Assembly: GCA_965262875.1 (NCBI GenBank)
Contig: OZ253569.1
Span: forward strand, 2,852,001-2,916,000
From: JBALVT01 sp965262875
Lineage (GTDB): Bacteria > Pseudomonadota > Gammaproteobacteria > Pseudomonadales > Halieaceae
Direction of reading: 5' to 3'
DNA length: 64,000 nt
In this document: positions 35,149-43,491 of the stretch, piece by piece
Numbering within the stretch: the first letter of the stretch is position 1
Layout: each line of letters starts with the position of its first letter
Program-made: the position numbers and the translations under genes
The notes under the pieces: model-generated
What the model saw: only the letters and a program-made list of their open reading frames with translations
Told to the model about the DNA's origin: nothing
The model's database searches: none

Positions 35149-35906
35149 TTAGCCTTTCCTCGCTTTTTGGTCTCGCGCCGCTTCGACGCACACTCCTGCG
35201 CTTCCTTCATGCGGTACGACTCACCCTCAATGGCGATGACCTCGCTGTGATGGACTAAACGGTCAATCAGGGAGACCACACACGCGGCATTGGGGAACAC
35301 GTCATTCCACTCGCCAAACGGACGGTTCGTTGTCACCAAAGTTGAACATTTCTCATAGCGCCGGTTGATGATTTCAAACAGCAAGTCAGCATGACGATTG
35401 CTGTAGGAGAGGTAGCCCACTTCATCAATTACCAGCAAGGCGGGCCTGGCGTAGTGTTTCAATCGACGCTGCAGGGCATTGGCGCCATCCTGACCTGCCA
35501 GGTCGTTGAGCATCGCCGCTGCGGTGGTAAACAGCGCCGTATAGCCGTGCATGACAGCGTTATACCCCAGGTTCTGGGCGATCATCGATTTGCCCACGCC
35601 GTTGCTGCCCAGCAGGATAATATTGCTGGCCGTGTCCATAAAACCCAGTTGCATCAGGGCATGAATCGCTTGTGGGTCGATAGCGCTTGGCCACTGCCAG
35701 TCAAACTCACTCATCGGTTTGAACCGGCCCAGCCTGGCGCTGCTCAGGCGCCGTTCGAGTGAGCGCTGTTTGCGCTCGGCAAGCTCCCAGGCGATGAGCT
35801 GTGCCCGCCAGGGGTATTGCTCGTCGGTGATCTCGCCCCAGTGCGCCAGCACGCCGTGGAGCTTCAGTTCAAGTGCCTGCTGTTTGAGTTGCTCGATATC
35901 AATCAT
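35145..35906 (-). CDS. istB: IS21 ATP-binding helper IstB
   Basis: This is an AAA+ protein of about 253 aa. Walker A is LLGSNGVGKS and Walker B LLVIDEVGYL, followed by the YEKCSTLVTTNRPFGEW sensor region and a basic C-terminus (KRRETKKRGKAK). IstB helps IstA with target choice and DNA remodelling in IS21 transposition. The open frame runs upstream through istA, but the family start is near MIDIEQLKQQ. I place it at ATG 35906, or 35915, overlapping istA by a few nt. Confidence 0.92.
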   Translation of the reverse strand: MIDIEQLKQQALELKLHGVLAHWGEITDEQYPWRAQLIAWELAERKQRSLERRLSSARLGRFKPMSEFDWQWPSAIDPQAIHALMQLGFMDTASNIILLGSNGVGKSMIAQNLGYNAVMHGYTALFTTAAAMLNDLAGQDGANALQRRLKHYARPALLVIDEVGYLSYSNRHADLLFEIINRRYEKCSTLVTTNRPFGEWNDVFPNAACVVSLIDRLVHHSEVIAIEGESYRMKEAQECASKRRETKKRGKAK

Positions 35907-37407
35907 CGGTATCATCTCCTGTCTCGCTTCGGGTGCCATTGAGCTTGTCGTAATCGGCAAGCCGAGCCAGCTTGACGCTGTAGTGTTTGACCTTCGCCGG
36001 CACGGCGACAGCAAGCGGTGGCGGCAGGTGCTGTTCATCACGGCGGCGCTCAAGAACGTGCTGCACCGCCTCCGGGTAGGGTGATTGCCGATCAAGTGCT
36101 TCACCCAGAGCTACATGCAGCTCGTCCCGCCCATAATCATCAAGCAGTTGATTGAGTAACCGGACCGTGGTTTTAATGACATGTCCACGCTGTGCCGATT
36201 GCTGCAGCAGCGTCTGGGCGTGCGCCGAAGCATGGCTCAGGCGATCCTGACCCCGGTGTAGTTTGGCGTGGGTTTTCTCCAGCCATAGGGCATTGATATG
36301 CGCCTCCTGTTCGATTTGCTCCCCTTTGCCAAAGCTGCGCTGATGCTCAGCAATGCATTGATCGCCCTCCACTATCTGGAGCCGCTCCAGGTCAGCGCTC
36401 ACGCTCAATGGCTTGTGCACGTATTGATGGGGAATGGAGTAATCATTGAGATCGAAGCGAACATAAGGGGTTTTGGCGGCCCGCACGGGCTGTCTCTCAT
36501 GGGTATCAAAGGGATTATCCGGCAAGTACAATAAACTCACCTGCTCCTGTAAGAAGGCTTCCCTGACCGTCAACGTACGCTCTTCAGGGCAAGCCCGATC
36601 AGCACTCACACCCTGGCACCAGTGCTCAGCTTGCGCATTGAGTTCGGCCAGTGTTTGCCAGTGACGAGCGGCAAAGAAATTATCGCGAATATAGCGAATC
36701 GCTCTTTCTACCCGGCCCTTTTCATTGCCCCGGGCCACCGCCACCGGGCGTGGTTCGAAGCGATAGTGGGCTGACAAGGCCAGCAAGGTGGGGTGGAAGC
36801 GGATGGCGTCACCGTGGCGCTCCAATACGGCCGATTTAAGGTTGTCGTACAGCAGCACCTTTGGCAATCCTTGCCAGGCCTCGAATGCCGCTACATGGCC
36901 GCGTAAAAAGTTCTCCATTTGCTGGTTGAGATAAAAGCGCAAGAAGATCTGTCGCGACCAGCTCAGCACCATCACAAACGCCATTAACGGCCGCCGGGCC
37001 TTGCCGATCTGAATATGCCCGAACGAACCCCAGTCAACCTGGGCTTGCTCACCGGGCAGGGTTTTTAGGCGTAAATACGCCTCGGACAGCTTGCGCGGCC
37101 GCAGTTCACTGATACGCTGGCGAAACTGGCTGGGGCCACCGGGGTATCCCCGCAGGCGGGCCATTTCATACAAGCGGGCCGCCGTGAGTGTGGGAAACTC
37201 CCGCAGGGTGTCGATGACAAAGGGCAGATAGGGGTCGATGATCGACGCACGGCGAGTGCGCTCCACCTTGGGCAGGCCAGCCTGTGCCAGTACCCGATCA
37301 ACCACTGAGTGGTGAATGCCAAGCTGGGTCGCAATGGTGCCCGTTCGCCACTTCTCAACAAAATGGTAGCGCAGTATTTTTGCTTCAGTTTCTTTGCCGA
37401 TGGCCAT
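35899..37407 (-). CDS. istA: IS21 transposase IstA
   Basis: This 502-aa transposase has an N-terminal HTH (AIGKETEAKILRYHFVEKW, then IATQLGIHHSVVDRVLAQ) and an rve catalytic core with the Asp in QVDWGSFGHI, then LLYDNLKSAV, then the Glu in GRVERAIRYI. The C-terminal part is the IstA-type beta domain (DLNDYSIPHQYV). It cuts and joins IS21 ends. Length is normal and no frame break is seen. It overlaps istB and has an upstream small zinc-ribbon gene 154 nt away. Confidence 0.95.
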   Translation of the reverse strand: MAIGKETEAKILRYHFVEKWRTGTIATQLGIHHSVVDRVLAQAGLPKVERTRRASIIDPYLPFVIDTLREFPTLTAARLYEMARLRGYPGGPSQFRQRISELRPRKLSEAYLRLKTLPGEQAQVDWGSFGHIQIGKARRPLMAFVMVLSWSRQIFLRFYLNQQMENFLRGHVAAFEAWQGLPKVLLYDNLKSAVLERHGDAIRFHPTLLALSAHYRFEPRPVAVARGNEKGRVERAIRYIRDNFFAARHWQTLAELNAQAEHWCQGVSADRACPEERTLTVREAFLQEQVSLLYLPDNPFDTHERQPVRAAKTPYVRFDLNDYSIPHQYVHKPLSVSADLERLQIVEGDQCIAEHQRSFGKGEQIEQEAHINALWLEKTHAKLHRGQDRLSHASAHAQTLLQQSAQRGHVIKTTVRLLNQLLDDYGRDELHVALGEALDRQSPYPEAVQHVLERRRDEQHLPPPLAVAVPAKVKHYSVKLARLADYDKLNGTRSETGDDTDD

Positions 37408-37560
37408 GACTGCCCTCCGATTGATGACTCCTGTCCAGCCGCTGCACTAATGTCGCCGGAATCTGCGCCTGAACTGACTGCTCTGCAGAAAATCACTGCG
37501 CAAAAAGGGACCGCAGACCGCGCCACAGTGATGGCAGCGCACGGTGGCGTCAGTTTTACC

Positions 37561-37872
37561 CTACATATCGGCCCTTTTGATCTCATCAGGCACGGTTTGC
37601 AGTAGATCACGGAGTATTATTGCCAGAGAACGGTGATGCGTTACTTTTTGTTGTTGCCGTTCTCGATAACGCTGTTGGCGAGCGGCATTATTCATGCGAC
37701 CCGGGCGAGTGGCCTGGTACTTCGCTCTGGCTCGTTTAATGGATTCCTTTCTGGCTTCCTGGCTGCAACCATCGGTGCAATACCGCTGGCCGCGATCACA
37801 GTGGGTACAGACGATGACCTGGGCGTAGCAGCGACAACAGTGGTAGAGACGGCTGGATGATGGCATCGACAC
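37561..37872 (-). CDS. Zinc-ribbon-type protein of the IS21 unit
   Basis: This 103-aa protein carries a CCRCYAQVIVCTHCDRGQRY cysteine block followed by CTDGC, which suggests two zinc-binding knuckles. A basic arginine-rich part (NNAARQQRYRERQQQKVTHH) follows. Very similar proteins lie upstream of IS21-like istAB in other proteobacteria. The role is unknown; DNA or RNA binding is likely from composition. The gene is on the same strand as istA, 154 nt upstream, and the stretch between them has no gene. Confidence 0.6.
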   Translation of the reverse strand: MSMPSSSRLYHCCRCYAQVIVCTHCDRGQRYCTDGCSQEARKESIKRARAKYQATRPGRMNNAARQQRYRERQQQKVTHHRSLAIILRDLLQTVPDEIKRADM

Positions 37873-38161
37873 AAAGGTCGATGAGGGCTGGATTTATTCC
37901 CATTATGTGCAACACTTAACGGGTCGTGCACCTGCACGGTTTTTTTGGGTATGGCGCCAGCGTTGACCGTCAAATCTGTGGTGGCGTCATACCGTTCTCA
38001 GCGACACTTATTCTTATAGTCCCTACGCTTGAATCGTGCCTGCTTATTGGTCGCTCTTGAGTGTGACTGGGCCGCAGTTCTACCGCGCCGATTCTAATAC
38101 GCCGAGATCCGTCTATTTCAAAATTCGGCAAATAGCTGCGGTTTTGGAGTGGCGTCTACAG
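37873..38161. other. Region between IS21 unit and truncated ISL3 copy: no gene seen
   Basis: No supported gene lies in these 289 bp. Short frames upstream of the ISL3 fragment (for example SNTPRSVYFKIRQIAAVLEW from about 38090) read into the transposase only by chance fusion at about 38162. They may be the tail of an unidentified gene. A candidate IS21 end lies near 37905. Confidence 0.5.
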
Positions 38162-38968
38162 GTGAAAAGAGGGATGGACAGACGCTCTGTTGAGGAAGTG
38201 AAACACCTTGGCATCGATGAAAAAAGTTTTCGCAAGGGGCAATCCTATGCCAGCCTGCTGTACGATTTGAATGCGTCCAGAGTGCTTGAGGTCGTGGCAG
38301 ATAGAACGGCGGAATCGGCAACCGCATTGCTGTCCACGCTTCCAGAACAGCAGCGTAATGAAGTAGCTGCTGTTGCCGTGGATATGTGGGTTCCATTTAT
38401 GACGGCAGTTGAGGCGACTTTACCGAACGCCGCCATTGTTCACGACAAGTTTCATATCGTCAGTTATCTTACAAAAATGGTTGACCAAGTCAGGCGCAAA
38501 GAAAATAAAACATTAAGAGCCGCCGGTATCAATGACCTGGTCGGGTCTCGCTATACCTGGTTACGCAATCCCGACAACTGGAGTGAAAAAGATGAAGCCA
38601 CTTTTTATGGCCTTCAATCAAAGGGGTTGAAGGTTGCCCGAGCCTGGGCAATCAAAGAGACGCTGCTTGACCTGTGGACTTACAGCTACGATAAACCAGC
38701 CCGGGCGTTCTTTAAGAAAGGGTACTGGTGGGCGACACATTCACGTCTAAAGCCGGTCATATCAGTCGCCAAGATGCTAAAGAAACATCTCGACAACATA
38801 ATGACTTACTTGAAACATCGCATCACCAATGCGACCGCAGAAGGATTTAATTCAAAGATTCAGACAATAAAATCGGCTGCCCGAGGATTTAGAAACTTCG
38901 AAAACTATCGAGTTTCAATTCTGTTCCACTGTGGAAAACTCAACCTCTACCCACAGGATTCCCAGTAG
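38162..38968 (+). pseudogene. ISL3-family transposase, 5'-truncated copy (type 1)
   Basis: From about 38162 the sequence matches the full type 1 element (50564-51884) and carries the DDE core (LGIDEKSFRKG, AVAVDMWVPFM, NATAEGFNSK). The N-terminal third with the zinc ribbon is replaced by unrelated DNA. The far inverted repeat is at 38956-38972, right after the stop. There is no matching duplication. An open frame running in from 38036 is a fusion with the unrelated upstream sequence, not a real N-terminus. The copy is inactive. Confidence 0.85.
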
Positions 38969-38994
38969 AACCAGATTTAGGGGGGCTCCTTTTT

Positions 38995-39381
38995 TTACGC
39001 GGCACTTGCTGTGTTTTCTTCGCGCGCACTCAACACAAACTTTTGTAACCGTTTATAGCGACCGAATCGGATCATATCTCGTGGAGACAAATCCCCTAAC
39101 ATGGGGTTTGGGGTGTGAAACCACAGCGCTGTCTTGGCACGATCACCGTCGAAGAATTCGGCCACCAAGTTACAAATATTAGCGATCTGCTCCAGCCGCA
39201 CTCTTAGCTCGTTGGGGATCCTATGGTCAAGGCGTACCGATTGAATGCTCACCCCACCGACTTTAGACAGTTCCTTTTTATTCAAATCAAGAAATTCACT
39301 GACGCTACTGTAGTTGAGCCCCTGCTCAGCCCAGAAATTCAAGGAATCTGACTTGGTGACCGTATTGTAGAGATTACTCAT
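38995..39381 (-). CDS. Xre/MbcA/ParS-type antitoxin-like protein
   Basis: This 128-aa protein has an N-terminal HTH-like region (SSVSEFLDLNKKELSKVGGV) and a C-terminal toxin-binding-like domain. The pattern KTALWFHTPNPMLGDLSPRD followed by MIRFGRYKRLQKF is characteristic of antitoxins paired with RES-domain toxins. In such pairs the toxin follows the antitoxin. Here the downstream side (below 38995) reaches a truncated ISL3 copy after only about 20 bp, so no toxin gene is present. It is therefore an orphan or degraded pair. It could also regulate something else. Confidence 0.6.
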   Translation of the reverse strand: MSNLYNTVTKSDSLNFWAEQGLNYSSVSEFLDLNKKELSKVGGVSIQSVRLDHRIPNELRVRLEQIANICNLVAEFFDGDRAKTALWFHTPNPMLGDLSPRDMIRFGRYKRLQKFVLSAREENTASAA

Positions 39382-39522
39382 GGCGTATCTCGAGGGCTGA
39401 GCTTAAAAGGAGAGCCAGTATACTACTGCGCAGACATCTATCAACCCTGCTTTCACCACATATTGACCACGAGTAGAAATACTATAACCGATTGTAATAA
39501 AAAGGAATATAGCCACAATCCC

Positions 39523-40878
39523 GGCTCTTCTCCGGTCTTGTGAGTGAATATCAGGCCGCAACATAGAACATCGAGTCCCCGTCCGGCAGGGATGACTGTC
39601 TGATCTTGAGTTTGAAATACTCGGTATCCCTGATGCCTCTGGCGCGCTTGCGGATCATGCCGATACTGATGTTGCCAGCCTCGATCCTGGCACTGGTGAG
39701 CTTGTGCTTCGCGTAATTACAAATGCCCACACAGTGCCTTCTCAAGGATTTTGCAAACTTCTTCAGGTAGAGCATGGTCGATTGATCGGCTATCCGGCAC
39801 CAGGCTTCCAGTCGCTCCTGCATCAGTTCGACAGTCTCTGATTCCCACAAGGCCTGAAGTTGTTCCTTCAAGATATACAGCGTATTGAGATTGGCATTTT
39901 CATCCAATAATCGCTGTAATTTTTGAGTCCGGGGTTCGTCCAGTTTATCGGCGTTTTTCAGCACCAGGTAATGTGTTTCTGTTAGCAATTCCTTACCCGC
40001 TTTGTTGGCCTTTCCAAACGTTATTCGCCGCTGGTTGCTCAGGGCCTTGCTGTAGTGCTTCATGACGTGGAAACGGTCAAACACAATGTCGGCATTGGGT
40101 CAGCAATCACGGACTGATTTCTGACAGGATGGCGCCATGTCCATTGCGACAGCCTCTATTTTTTCAGTGGTTTGTGCCGGAAGCTGCTTTAGAAATCCAG
40201 AGAAAACGTCAGCCGTTCAGCCGGTTTCCACACCGATTAAATGCCCCTCCACCGTGTCGTAAATCACGGTCATGTAGTCGTGGCCTTTCGCCCTGGCCAC
40301 CTCATCAACACCCGGATACTTCAGGCCAGTCAGCGGTGTCGGGTCGAGTGCCGGGAGAGTCTCCTCCAGATACGCCTTGTCGATATTCTTCACCGTCTCC
40401 CAGCGTACACCGAGGTGTCTGGAGACCGCCTGAATACTCAAGTGGCGGCACAAACCGCTGATCATGCGGCAGAAGCGGCGGGTGAAACGCCAACCCTTGT
40501 CAACAAACTCACAGCGTTCCATCCGCCGCTCATTTTTGCTGATAAATACTGGGACCAGCTCCCTTTCAATCATGCAAGGGTAGCCAAAGAGCGGCACATC
40601 CCTGATCTGTCGACGGACGTACCGGTTGACTGTTCCCTTTCGCCCTGTAACGGGGTCTATGGCGTTTCTACGTCGGTCCCTGCTGCAATGAATGACAAGT
40701 TGCTGCTCCTGTTCGTCCCGTTGTATTTGATTGACCCGCTGCCCCTTGAGGCCCAAAATATCCCTCTGGATGTCGATTCCCATATACCTGTTCTATGTAA
40801 AGTTGTCAGAAGCCTTATATACCAACAGATTACGTGGGGATCGGCATCCTTTTTCACTCATAGAAGCGGAGAAGAGCC
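39523..40878 (-). mobile_element. ISL3-family element (type 2), decayed copy
   Basis: About 1356 bp, related to the intact copy at 3757-5111. The ends are GGCTCTTCTCCG at 39523 and, read inwards, at 40878, with imperfect 25-bp inverted repeats. The 8-bp flanks (39515-39522 and 40879-40886) do not match, so no target duplication is preserved. The transposase frame is broken. It lies 28 bp from the tmRNA 3' end. Confidence 0.85.
39551..40783 (-). pseudogene. ISL3-family transposase (type 2), broken
   Basis: The N-terminal part (40783-40217, starting MGIDIQRDILGLKGQRVNQI) and the C-terminal part (40084-39551, FDRFHVMKHYSKALSNQRRI to the end) are both well conserved relative to the intact 3852-5084 transposase. 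The stretch between them has lost the frame through frameshift and a stop codon, where the second catalytic Asp region would be. The product is not functional. The divergence from the intact copy is considerable, so it is an older insertion. Confidence 0.85.
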
Positions 40879-40906
40879 TGGTTGGTGATGTTGAAGTATG
40901 TTGATT

Positions 40907-41299
40907 TGGTGGAGGCGGCGGGAATTGAACCCGCGTCCGCCAGTACTCTGCCTTCGGCTCTACATGCTTAGTTTCCGTTAATTAGTTTAACCGCATACAG
41001 CCCAACGGGCAGGACGTAATTGGCGATTCTTGTTTAAGTTTAGCAGCGCAGTCCAAGACATACTTTGCAGCGATCCAGTTCTGAATGACAGTCAGTAGCG
41101 CGGGGCTGGCACCTTGCTAAAGACCGCTGGCGGACGAATCCTCCAGAAGTGACACAGGTTAGCTACTTACGCAGCTAGTTGTGTACCGTAGTTGTCGTCG
41201 TTGGCAACTAATAAATTGCAGCTTTTGATTTACGTGATTGGCTACCATCACGGCATGCACCTTAGGGTTCGCAACCGTCGTCGAATCCAAATCGCCCCC
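40907..41299 (-). ncRNA. ssrA: tmRNA (ssrA)
   Basis: On the minus strand the RNA starts GGGGGCGATTTGGATTCGAC at 41299 and ends in the tRNA-like CGCCTCC-ACCA at 40907. The 7-bp acceptor stem GGGGGCG/CGCCTCC pairs fully with one G-U wobble, and the T-arm TTCAATTCC is visible. The tag frame GCC-AAC-GAC-GAC-AAC-TAC through GCT-GCG-TAA (41205 to 41167) encodes ANDDNYGTQLAA, a typical gammaproteobacterial tag ending LAA. Length (393 nt) is normal. It rescues stalled ribosomes with SmpB, whose gene is at 44974. A -10 box is upstream. Confidence 0.96.
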
Positions 41300-41312
41300 G
41301 TAGTGAGGGCAC

Positions 41313-41318
41313 ATTATA
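41313..41318 (-). promoter_or_regulatory. -10 box of ssrA
   Basis: TATAAT on the minus strand at 41313-41318 lies 13 nt upstream of the mature tmRNA 5' end, as expected for a short 5' leader removed by processing. No good -35 box is seen at 16-18 bp upstream, so only the -10 element is supported. Confidence 0.6.
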
Positions 41319-41435
41319 ACTCATCTTGCCCTATTATGACCTTTGTTTTTGAGATTCCGGCTGGATTACACTTTGTGCACTTTTTGAGCAGTCGTCTGGG
41401 ATGGCACCGGGCGCTGATAAATATTGGAGAAACCC

Positions 41436-43217
41436 ATGAGCTATGACCTGAAAATAATGAACGGCCTGGTATTTGACGGCGAAGGCGGCGATGCCCGCCG
41501 CGCCAATGTGGCGGTTAACAACGGGGTGATTGCTGAAACTGGTGACTGTGCGGGTGATGCCAGCCAGGTAATAGATGCCGCCGGCCATATTGTTACCCCC
41601 GGCTTTATTGATTTGCACACCCACTACGACGGGCAGGTGTCCTGGGATGCCGACATGCAGCCCAGTGTGAATCACGGTGTTAGCACCGTGGTAATGGGCA
41701 GCTGCGGCGTGGGTTTTGCGCCGGTGCGCGAGCAAGACAGAGACACTCTGGTGCGCTTAATGGAAGGGGTGGAAGATATCCCTGGCGCGGCCCTGACAGA
41801 AGGCATTACCTGGGATTGGGAGAGCCTGCCCGAATACATGGATGCCCTGGATGCCAAACCCCACAGCATCGATTTTGCCGTTCAGGTCACCCACGACGCC
41901 CTGCGGGTTTACGTGATGGGTGAGCGCGCGGTGTTTGATGAAAAGGCCAATGCCGATGACATCGCCCAAATGCAGCAGCTGACCAAAGAGGCGCTGCAAG
42001 CCGGTGCCATTGGCTTTACTACCGGCCGGTCTGACGTTCACCGCAGTGCCGATGGCGCCTGGACGCCTTCATCCGAAGCAAGCTCTGAAGAACTCGAAGG
42101 CATCGCCAAAGCCTTCGACGGCATGCCCCACGGTGTGTTGCAGGCTGTAAATGATTTCAACCTGGAACGCGATGGCGATATGTTCGACGAAGAGTTCGAC
42201 CTTCTGGAAAACTTCGCCAAGGCCACCAATGGCCGGCCTTTCTCTTTATCGTTGATGCAGCGCGACTTTGCCCCCGACCAATGGCTGCGCATTATCGACC
42301 GCGCCGAAAAAGCCAAAGCCGGCGGTTTGAATATGCGCCTGCAAACAGCGCCCCGGGGCATTGGCGTTACCGTTGGGCTGCAGTGCACCTTTCATCCCTT
42401 TATTGGTTTCCCAAGCTACAAGACAATTTGCCACTTGCCTCTGGCTGAGCAAGTCGCCGCCATGCGAGACCCGCAGTTTACAGCGCAGCTGTTAACGGAA
42501 AAGTCTGAGCCCCTGGCGGGTGATGGCACGCCTGTACCACCTATTGCCGATGCTTTGCTGGCAGCGGTGGATTTTGTGGCGGGCAAAACCTTCCGCCTGG
42601 GAGACAACCCCGACTACGAGCAGTCTGCCGAAACCTCTGTTTTGCAAATGGCTGCCGACAAAGGTGTGCCCACCCTGGAGATGATCTACGACCTGATGCT
42701 GGAAAATGACGGCAAGGAGCTGCTGTACTTCTCCATCTATAACTACACCGAGATGAACTACGACAACGTGTTGAAAATGATGCAGCACCCGCAAGCCATC
42801 ATGGGGCTTTCTGATGGTGGGGCGCATGTGGGCACTGTGTGTGATTCAAGCTTTCCCACGTATATGTTGTCTTACTGGAGCCGGGACAGGCAGCGCGGTG
42901 CAAGGCTTGAACTTGGGGATGCCATCCGCCGCCTCACCAGTGATATTGCCGACTATGCTGATCTGCACGACAGAGGCCGTTTCAAAGTGGGTTTGAAAGC
43001 CAACATCAACGTGATCGACTTTGAAAACCTGCGCTTGTTTGCACCGCACATGGTGCAGGATTTGCCCGCCGGTGGTCAGCGATTGCTGCAGGAGGCCAAA
43101 GGTTACAAGGCCGTGATTGTTGCCGGTGAAACCGTGCTGGAGAATGATCAGTTAACTGGTGCTTACCCGGGGCGATTGGTTCGCATGGGTCAGCTCGCCT
43201 TGGAGAGTGCTGCTTGA
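41436..43217 (+). CDS. D-aminoacylase-type amidohydrolase (N-acyl-D-amino acid deacylase family)
   Basis: This metal-dependent amidohydrolase of about 593 aa starts at ATG 41436, preceded by TTGGAG; an earlier TTG is the RBS rather than a start. It has the PGFIDLHTHYDGQ motif with the metal-binding His pair, and GITWDWESLPEYM and GLSDGGAHVGTVCD blocks typical of the D-aminoacylase branch of the amidohydrolase 3 family. These enzymes hydrolyse N-acyl-D-amino acids or related amides. It lies alone between ssrA and a TauE-type fragment, both on different transcription units. Substrate is unknown. Confidence 0.88.
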   Translation: MSYDLKIMNGLVFDGEGGDARRANVAVNNGVIAETGDCAGDASQVIDAAGHIVTPGFIDLHTHYDGQVSWDADMQPSVNHGVSTVVMGSCGVGFAPVREQDRDTLVRLMEGVEDIPGAALTEGITWDWESLPEYMDALDAKPHSIDFAVQVTHDALRVYVMGERAVFDEKANADDIAQMQQLTKEALQAGAIGFTTGRSDVHRSADGAWTPSSEASSEELEGIAKAFDGMPHGVLQAVNDFNLERDGDMFDEEFDLLENFAKATNGRPFSLSLMQRDFAPDQWLRIIDRAEKAKAGGLNMRLQTAPRGIGVTVGLQCTFHPFIGFPSYKTICHLPLAEQVAAMRDPQFTAQLLTEKSEPLAGDGTPVPPIADALLAAVDFVAGKTFRLGDNPDYEQSAETSVLQMAADKGVPTLEMIYDLMLENDGKELLYFSIYNYTEMNYDNVLKMMQHPQAIMGLSDGGAHVGTVCDSSFPTYMLSYWSRDRQRGARLELGDAIRRLTSDIADYADLHDRGRFKVGLKANINVIDFENLRLFAPHMVQDLPAGGQRLLQEAKGYKAVIVAGETVLENDQLTGAYPGRLVRMGQLALESAA

Positions 43218-43266
43218 AGCTCACGCTCCGCTTCTTCTATAGACAAGTACCTATAAGTTCGCCCCG

Positions 43267-43491
43267 GTGATGTTCTCCGGTCTGCTGGAGGCCATCGCCG
43301 ATATTGGCTATCTCCATTTAGCCGCTATCTGGCTGGTGGTGATTTTTGCCGCTGTGATGCGGGCGTTTACCGGTTTTGGTTTCGCCCTTACTGCCGTGCC
43401 GGTGTTTTCCCTGTTCATGTCGCCTGTTCAGGCGGTGTTGCTGAGTGTTTTGCTTGGCCTGTCGATGAGCGTGATAACCCTGCGAACCTAA
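43267..43491 (+). pseudogene. TauE/SafE-type permease, N-terminal fragment
   Basis: About 75 codons encode two predicted transmembrane helices (LHLAAIWLVVIFAAVMRAFT and ALTAVPVFSLFMSPVQAVLL) with the FTGFGFAL motif of the sulfite-exporter TauE/SafE family. The frame is interrupted by the 1403-bp IS at 43491. The remaining six or so helices are not found on the other side of the IS. The gene is therefore truncated by insertion plus deletion and is not functional. Confidence 0.75.

Larger units (their letters stand above)
34957..37872 (-). mobile_element. IS21-family unit (boundaries approximate)
   Basis: Four minus-strand genes in the order zinc-ribbon protein, istA, istB, small protein form the unit. 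Similar short sequences lie outside both sides: GGTATTAATCC at 34719 and 34817, and GGGAATAAATCC read inwards from about 37907. They may be the terminal repeats, so the element may extend to about 34719-37915. No target duplication could be read. The left end coincides with the end of the 182-bp repeat, so it may have inserted there. Confidence 0.6.

Noticed and set aside
35907..36104. Longer istB start inside istA
   Set aside because: The extra residues read through the istA coding sequence in another frame and do not resemble IstB, whose usual start is near MIDIEQL.
38036..38161. N-terminal extension of the ISL3 transposase fragment
   Set aside because: The sequence before 38162 does not match other copies of the element, so the long open frame is an accidental fusion.
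40860..41300. Duplicated ssrA 3' end as attachment site
   Set aside because: No second copy of the last 20 or so bases of ssrA and no integrase were found inside the window.
41192..41446. Short plus-strand open frame over the tmRNA region
   Set aside because: It lies across the ssrA gene and its promoter in antisense orientation; the RNA gene explains the sequence.
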